Assembly: GCA_903848465.1 (NCBI GenBank) | Contig: CAINGK010000086.1 | Span: 1 to 64,000 of the forward strand | Direction: 5' to 3' | DNA: 64,000 nt | Origin: an uncultured Verrucomicrobiota bacterium | GTDB taxonomy: Bacteria; Verrucomicrobiota; Verrucomicrobiia; Verrucomicrobiales; Verrucomicrobiaceae | Part shown: piece by piece, positions 61,223-64,000 of the stretch | Layout: every line of letters begins with the position of its first letter | Position numbering within the stretch: the stretch's first letter is position 1 | The notes under the pieces: generated by a model | What the model was told of the DNA's origin: nothing | Database searches by the model: none | What the model saw: only the letters and a program-made list of their open reading frames with translations | Position numbers and translations under genes: made by a program

Positions 61223-64000
61223 ATGGCTTTACCCGATGACCTGAGCCCCGCGATCTCCCCCGAACTCTCGGATGAAATGGCGACTCTTCGCGTCTCCCCG
61301 CCAGTGCCTGCGTCAATGCCGGATGACATGCAGACTCTCATCGTCGCCAGGCCATCTGCTTCCCCAACGCAGCTCGCGTCTGCGGCTTTTCCAAACGCCG
61401 GTGCCAATCCCGATGCGGAAGTGCCGTTTGTGTTTGGCCGCCGTATCGCCCAGGGCGGCATGGGCGCCATTCTGGAGGCAAGCGACTGCAAGCTGGGCCG
61501 CACCATCGCCGTGAAGGTCATGCTGTCTGAAGCCGGATGCAGCGAGGAGCAAAAGCAGCGCTTCATTCAGGAGGCTGCCGTGCTCGGCAGATTGGAGCAT
61601 CCCAACATCGTCCCCATTCACGATCTCGGTCGTGATGCGGAAGGCCAGCTCTTCTACACCATGAAGCTGGTCAAGGGCCGCACGCTGCAGCAGATCCTCG
61701 ATGACCTACGCAGAGAGAAGAGGGAAGCGCTCGATCACTACACCCTCGACCGCCGGCTCACCATCTTCCGCAAAGTCTGCGACGCACTCGCCTTCGCGCA
61801 TGCGCAGAAGATCATCCACCGCGATCTCAAGCCGGAAAACATCATGGTCGGCGAGTTCGGTGAAGTCCTCGTCATGGACTGGGGCATCGCCAAGATCCTC
61901 GACGGGAGCGCGGACACTTTTGTCCGCTCTGTTCCGGATCCCATCAGCGGACAAGAGTGTCCGCGCTCCTCTACAATCTCGCCCAACGCCTCGCCAACCG
62001 CCACGCTCGACGGCTCGGTCATGGGTACGCCGAACTACATGAGCCCCGAGCAGGCGATGGGCAAAGTGAACGAGATGGATGCGCGCTCAGACATCTTCTC
62101 CCTCGGTGGCATCTTGTACTGCATCCTCACCCTGCGCCCGCCGGTGGAGGGCAAGGACGTGTGGGAGGTGCTGGAGACAGTGACGCGCGCAAACATCGTT
62201 GCGCCGACCACGTTTGGAACGACGGCGGGCAAAGGCAAAGCGCACACGAAGGGCGATGTGCTCGAAGCCAGCAAGATCAAGCCGCTGCCGCATGTTCCGG
62301 GCGGCCAGGTGCCCAATGCACTTTCTGCCGTGGCGATGAAGGCGCTCACGCTCGACAAGGCGAAGCGTTATCAAAACATCGCCGCTTTCAGCGCGGACAT
62401 TGAGAAGTATCAGGGCGGCTTTGCCACCAGCGCGGAAAATGCGAGTGCGCTGACGCAGGTAAAACTTCTCATCAAGCGCAACAAGGGTGTCTTCACCACC
62501 GCCGCCGCCGCGTGGCTACTGATCACGGCGCTCGGCGTGTGGTTCGTGTTCAATCTGCGGGTCAAGGAGCAGCGTGCCCTGGCGGGCGAAGCATCAGCCA
62601 TCGCCGCCGAGGCCGAAGCCGTGGCGAAGGGCGAGGCTGCGCGACAGTCGTCCATGAAAGCCAATCTCGCCCTGGCCGAGGCGGCGCGGCGCGAGGGCAA
62701 CGGCCCGGAGATGCAGGCCTCACTCGGCGAGGTGCCCGAGGACTTGCGCGACTCCACCTGGCACTACCTGCTCGATCAGTCCGACAGCTCCATCGCCCGC
62801 ATCCGCAACGCCAATACGATTAACTGCGTGGCGGCAGATCCGCGGCGGCCCGGCGTCTTCGCCATCGCGGACGGCGGCGGAAAAATCACCCTCATGGATG
62901 TGCGCACCGGTGCCAGACTGCTGGAGTTCAAGCCCGTTTTTCCGCCGAAGTCTGGCGGAGCGATGAAGATCGCCTTCTCTCCGGACGGGGAGCGAATCGC
63001 CGTGGGGTTTCAGGATGGTGAAGGCCACATCTTGATCCACAGTGCGCGAGATGGGAAAAAGCTAATGGAGTTCGAAGCACCCATTACCAATCGGTTGGAG
63101 TTCAGCCCCGATGGCAAAATGCTCCTCCAAGTGGAGAAAACCTCGGCACGCATCACCGTCTGGGACGCCGCAACCGGCCAGCCCCGCTGGAAGTATGAGC
63201 CGGAGGGAAAGCAGGCTAGCGGAACCTTCACCCCGGACAGCCAGCAGGTGGTGACCTACGGCGCCAAGGAGCGCGGCCGCCTCGTGAACGCGCAGGATGG
63301 CACGATGGTGCGCCAGATCGGCAATCATCAGATGAATCCCATTGCCGTCCGCCCCGACGGCAGATTGATCGTGGCTGGATTCGTCGGTAGGATCAAAGGC
63401 GTGTTCCTCGCAGATGGGAAGATCGCCTTCGATTTCCAGGCGCAAAACACCACCTTCGCGAATCTTTCATTCACTCCCGACGGCGCACGCTTGGTGAGCC
63501 TGGCCTTGCTGCCCGATGGGCGGCAGGCCATCCAGCTCTGGGATGCGAATACCGGCGCACCGTTGCAATCCCTGCTCGGCGGCAGTGGCGATATCAGGGC
63601 CGCTGGCATTCACCCGCTTTCAGGCGAGTTGCTCGTGGCCGGTGCCAGCTCCCGCGTTTGGGACCTCACTGGCACGCCGGAGAAATGGACTCTGCGGAGC
63701 CAAACTTCTGGCCATACCAGCATTGCCTTCTGGAGATCGGATGATGGGGTCTTTGCCGCGGCACCGGGCCAGAACGCCGCGCTGCAAAAGCTGCAGGCCG
63801 GCACCCCGGAACTGCTCTGGAAGCCGCCCATCTGGAACTATTACCGGCCCAGCGTGAGCGCGGATGGGCGCTTCGCCGCCATCGGCTACATCGGCTCTAC
63901 AAACGAAGCCAAAGACCTCTTTCTGCTGCGCAACCCCGGTGCCCACACCGAGCAGGCGGCCGTCTTCAAGCAAACCGGCGGATTGCGCCTGCTCCGGCTC
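61223..64000 (+). CDS. Ser/Thr protein kinase with WD40-like repeats (runs off the window)
   Basis: 926 residues seen, open at the right edge, starting at the ATG at 61223. The kinase domain spans ~70-390: Gly-rich loop GRRIAQGGMGAIL, Lys98 in IAVKVM, HRDLKPEN with Asp201, and DWG in place of DFG at 219-221, as in many bacterial Hanks-type kinases. GTPNYMSPEQ closes the activation segment. An insertion of ~22 residues (228-249), encoded by a palindromic element, lies in the activation loop. One membrane span is near 424-446. The outer part is coiled-coil-like, then WD40-like repeats (IAFSPDGERIAVGF, LEFSPDGKMLL, LSFTPDGARLVSLA). It is a transmembrane signalling kinase whose partner is unknown. 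Confidence 0.85.
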   Translation, partial: MALPDDLSPAISPELSDEMATLRVSPPVPASMPDDMQTLIVARPSASPTQLASAAFPNAGANPDAEVPFVFGRRIAQGGMGAILEASDCKLGRTIAVKVMLSEAGCSEEQKQRFIQEAAVLGRLEHPNIVPIHDLGRDAEGQLFYTMKLVKGRTLQQILDDLRREKREALDHYTLDRRLTIFRKVCDALAFAHAQKIIHRDLKPENIMVGEFGEVLVMDWGIAKILDGSADTFVRSVPDPISGQECPRSSTISPNASPTATLDGSVMGTPNYMSPEQAMGKVNEMDARSDIFSLGGILYCILTLRPPVEGKDVWEVLETVTRANIVAPTTFGTTAGKGKAHTKGDVLEASKIKPLPHVPGGQVPNALSAVAMKALTLDKAKRYQNIAAFSADIEKYQGGFATSAENASALTQVKLLIKRNKGVFTTAAAAWLLITALGVWFVFNLRVKEQRALAGEASAIAAEAEAVAKGEAARQSSMKANLALAEAARREGNGPEMQASLGEVPEDLRDSTWHYLLDQSDSSIARIRNANTINCVAADPRRPGVFAIADGGGKITLMDVRTGARLLEFKPVFPPKSGGAMKIAFSPDGERIAVGFQDGEGHILIHSARDGKKLMEFEAPITNRLEFSPDGKMLLQVEKTSARITVWDAATGQPRWKYEPEGKQASGTFTPDSQQVVTYGAKERGRLVNAQDGTMVRQIGNHQMNPIAVRPDGRLIVAGFVGRIKGVFLADGKIAFDFQAQNTTFANLSFTPDGARLVSLALLPDGRQAIQLWDANTGAPLQSLLGGSGDIRAAGIHPLSGELLVAGASSRVWDLTGTPEKWTLRSQTSGHTSIAFWRSDDGVFAAAPGQNAALQKLQAGTPELLWKPPIWNYYRPSVSADGRFAAIGYIGSTNEAKDLFLLRNPGAHTEQAAVFKQTGGLRLLRL
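61905..61969 (+). repeat. In-frame palindromic element inside the kinase gene
   Basis: Two 24-base arms (61905-61928 and 61946-61969) are inverted repeats with one mismatch around a 17-base spacer. Each arm also contains its own small palindrome GCGGACA-N4-TGTCCGC. The ~65 bases keep the reading frame. Such an intragenic palindrome is like the protein-coding palindromic elements of Rickettsia, and I recall similar GGACA...TGTCC repeats from Verrucomicrobia genomes. Confidence 0.8.

Overview
The window looks like chromosome of a Verrucomicrobium of the Verrucomicrobiaceae (Prosthecobacter-like) type. This is inferred from gene content, not from a search. Pointers are a glycan operon joining sialidase-like, sialate-esterase-like and SUMF1-type proteins, a Ser/Thr kinase with WD40-like repeats, an HprK-HPr pair, repeated ExbB/ExbD-type membrane complexes, and a TGTTC-N4-GAACA LexA-type box in front of a umuD-like gene, the LexA motif I recall being described for Verrucomicrobia. 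The left 39 kb is largely accessory DNA. The right 24 kb is mostly conserved chromosome.

Region by region. 1-4.0 kb: two overlapping paralogous genes resembling DUF3987-type proteins but without a P-loop. 4.1-8.1 kb: the 3' remnant of an ATP-grasp gene next to a full-length nuclease-helicase (TM0106 type). 8.3-17.7 kb: mostly unrecognised accessory genes. These include a MerR-like regulator, a von Willebrand A (VWA) protein, the tail of a second VWA (TerY-like) gene, a small two-repeat protein, a leucine-rich-repeat protein, and two proteins (8998-9267 and 16252-16920) that share a distinctive domain. 17.9-19.3 kb: gene debris (SMC/ABC ATPase tail, WYL regulator tail, eroded GH76-like gene). 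19.3-27.2 kb: a four-gene minus-strand operon for host or environmental glycan degradation. 27.5-29.3 kb: umuD, a truncated umuC, a LexA-type box and a LysR regulator. 29.3-33.3 kb: a PPP-type phosphatase and several small or unknown genes.

33.4-39.6 kb is a minus-strand block of plasmid- or phage-style DNA-metabolism genes: DUF932, a sliding-clamp homologue, a WGR ATP-dependent DNA ligase, two small membrane proteins, an Fe-S RecB-type nuclease, a conserved partner and a ribbon-helix-helix-like protein. Strong hairpins separate most of the genes and two of the leaders are near copies. The block ends beside tRNA-Tyr (39814-39899), a classic integration target.

40-64 kb: an rsmC-like methyltransferase, a RelE-like toxin-antitoxin pair, an ABC exporter, nupC, a convergent SDR/serine-palmitoyltransferase-like pair, an ExbB-ExbD-ExbD operon, ribBA-ribH-nusB-ftsY, hprK-ptsH, rplM-rpsI, a secreted esterase with a partial duplicate further right, a large membrane protein, and a kinase-WD40 gene that carries an in-frame palindromic element and runs off the window end.
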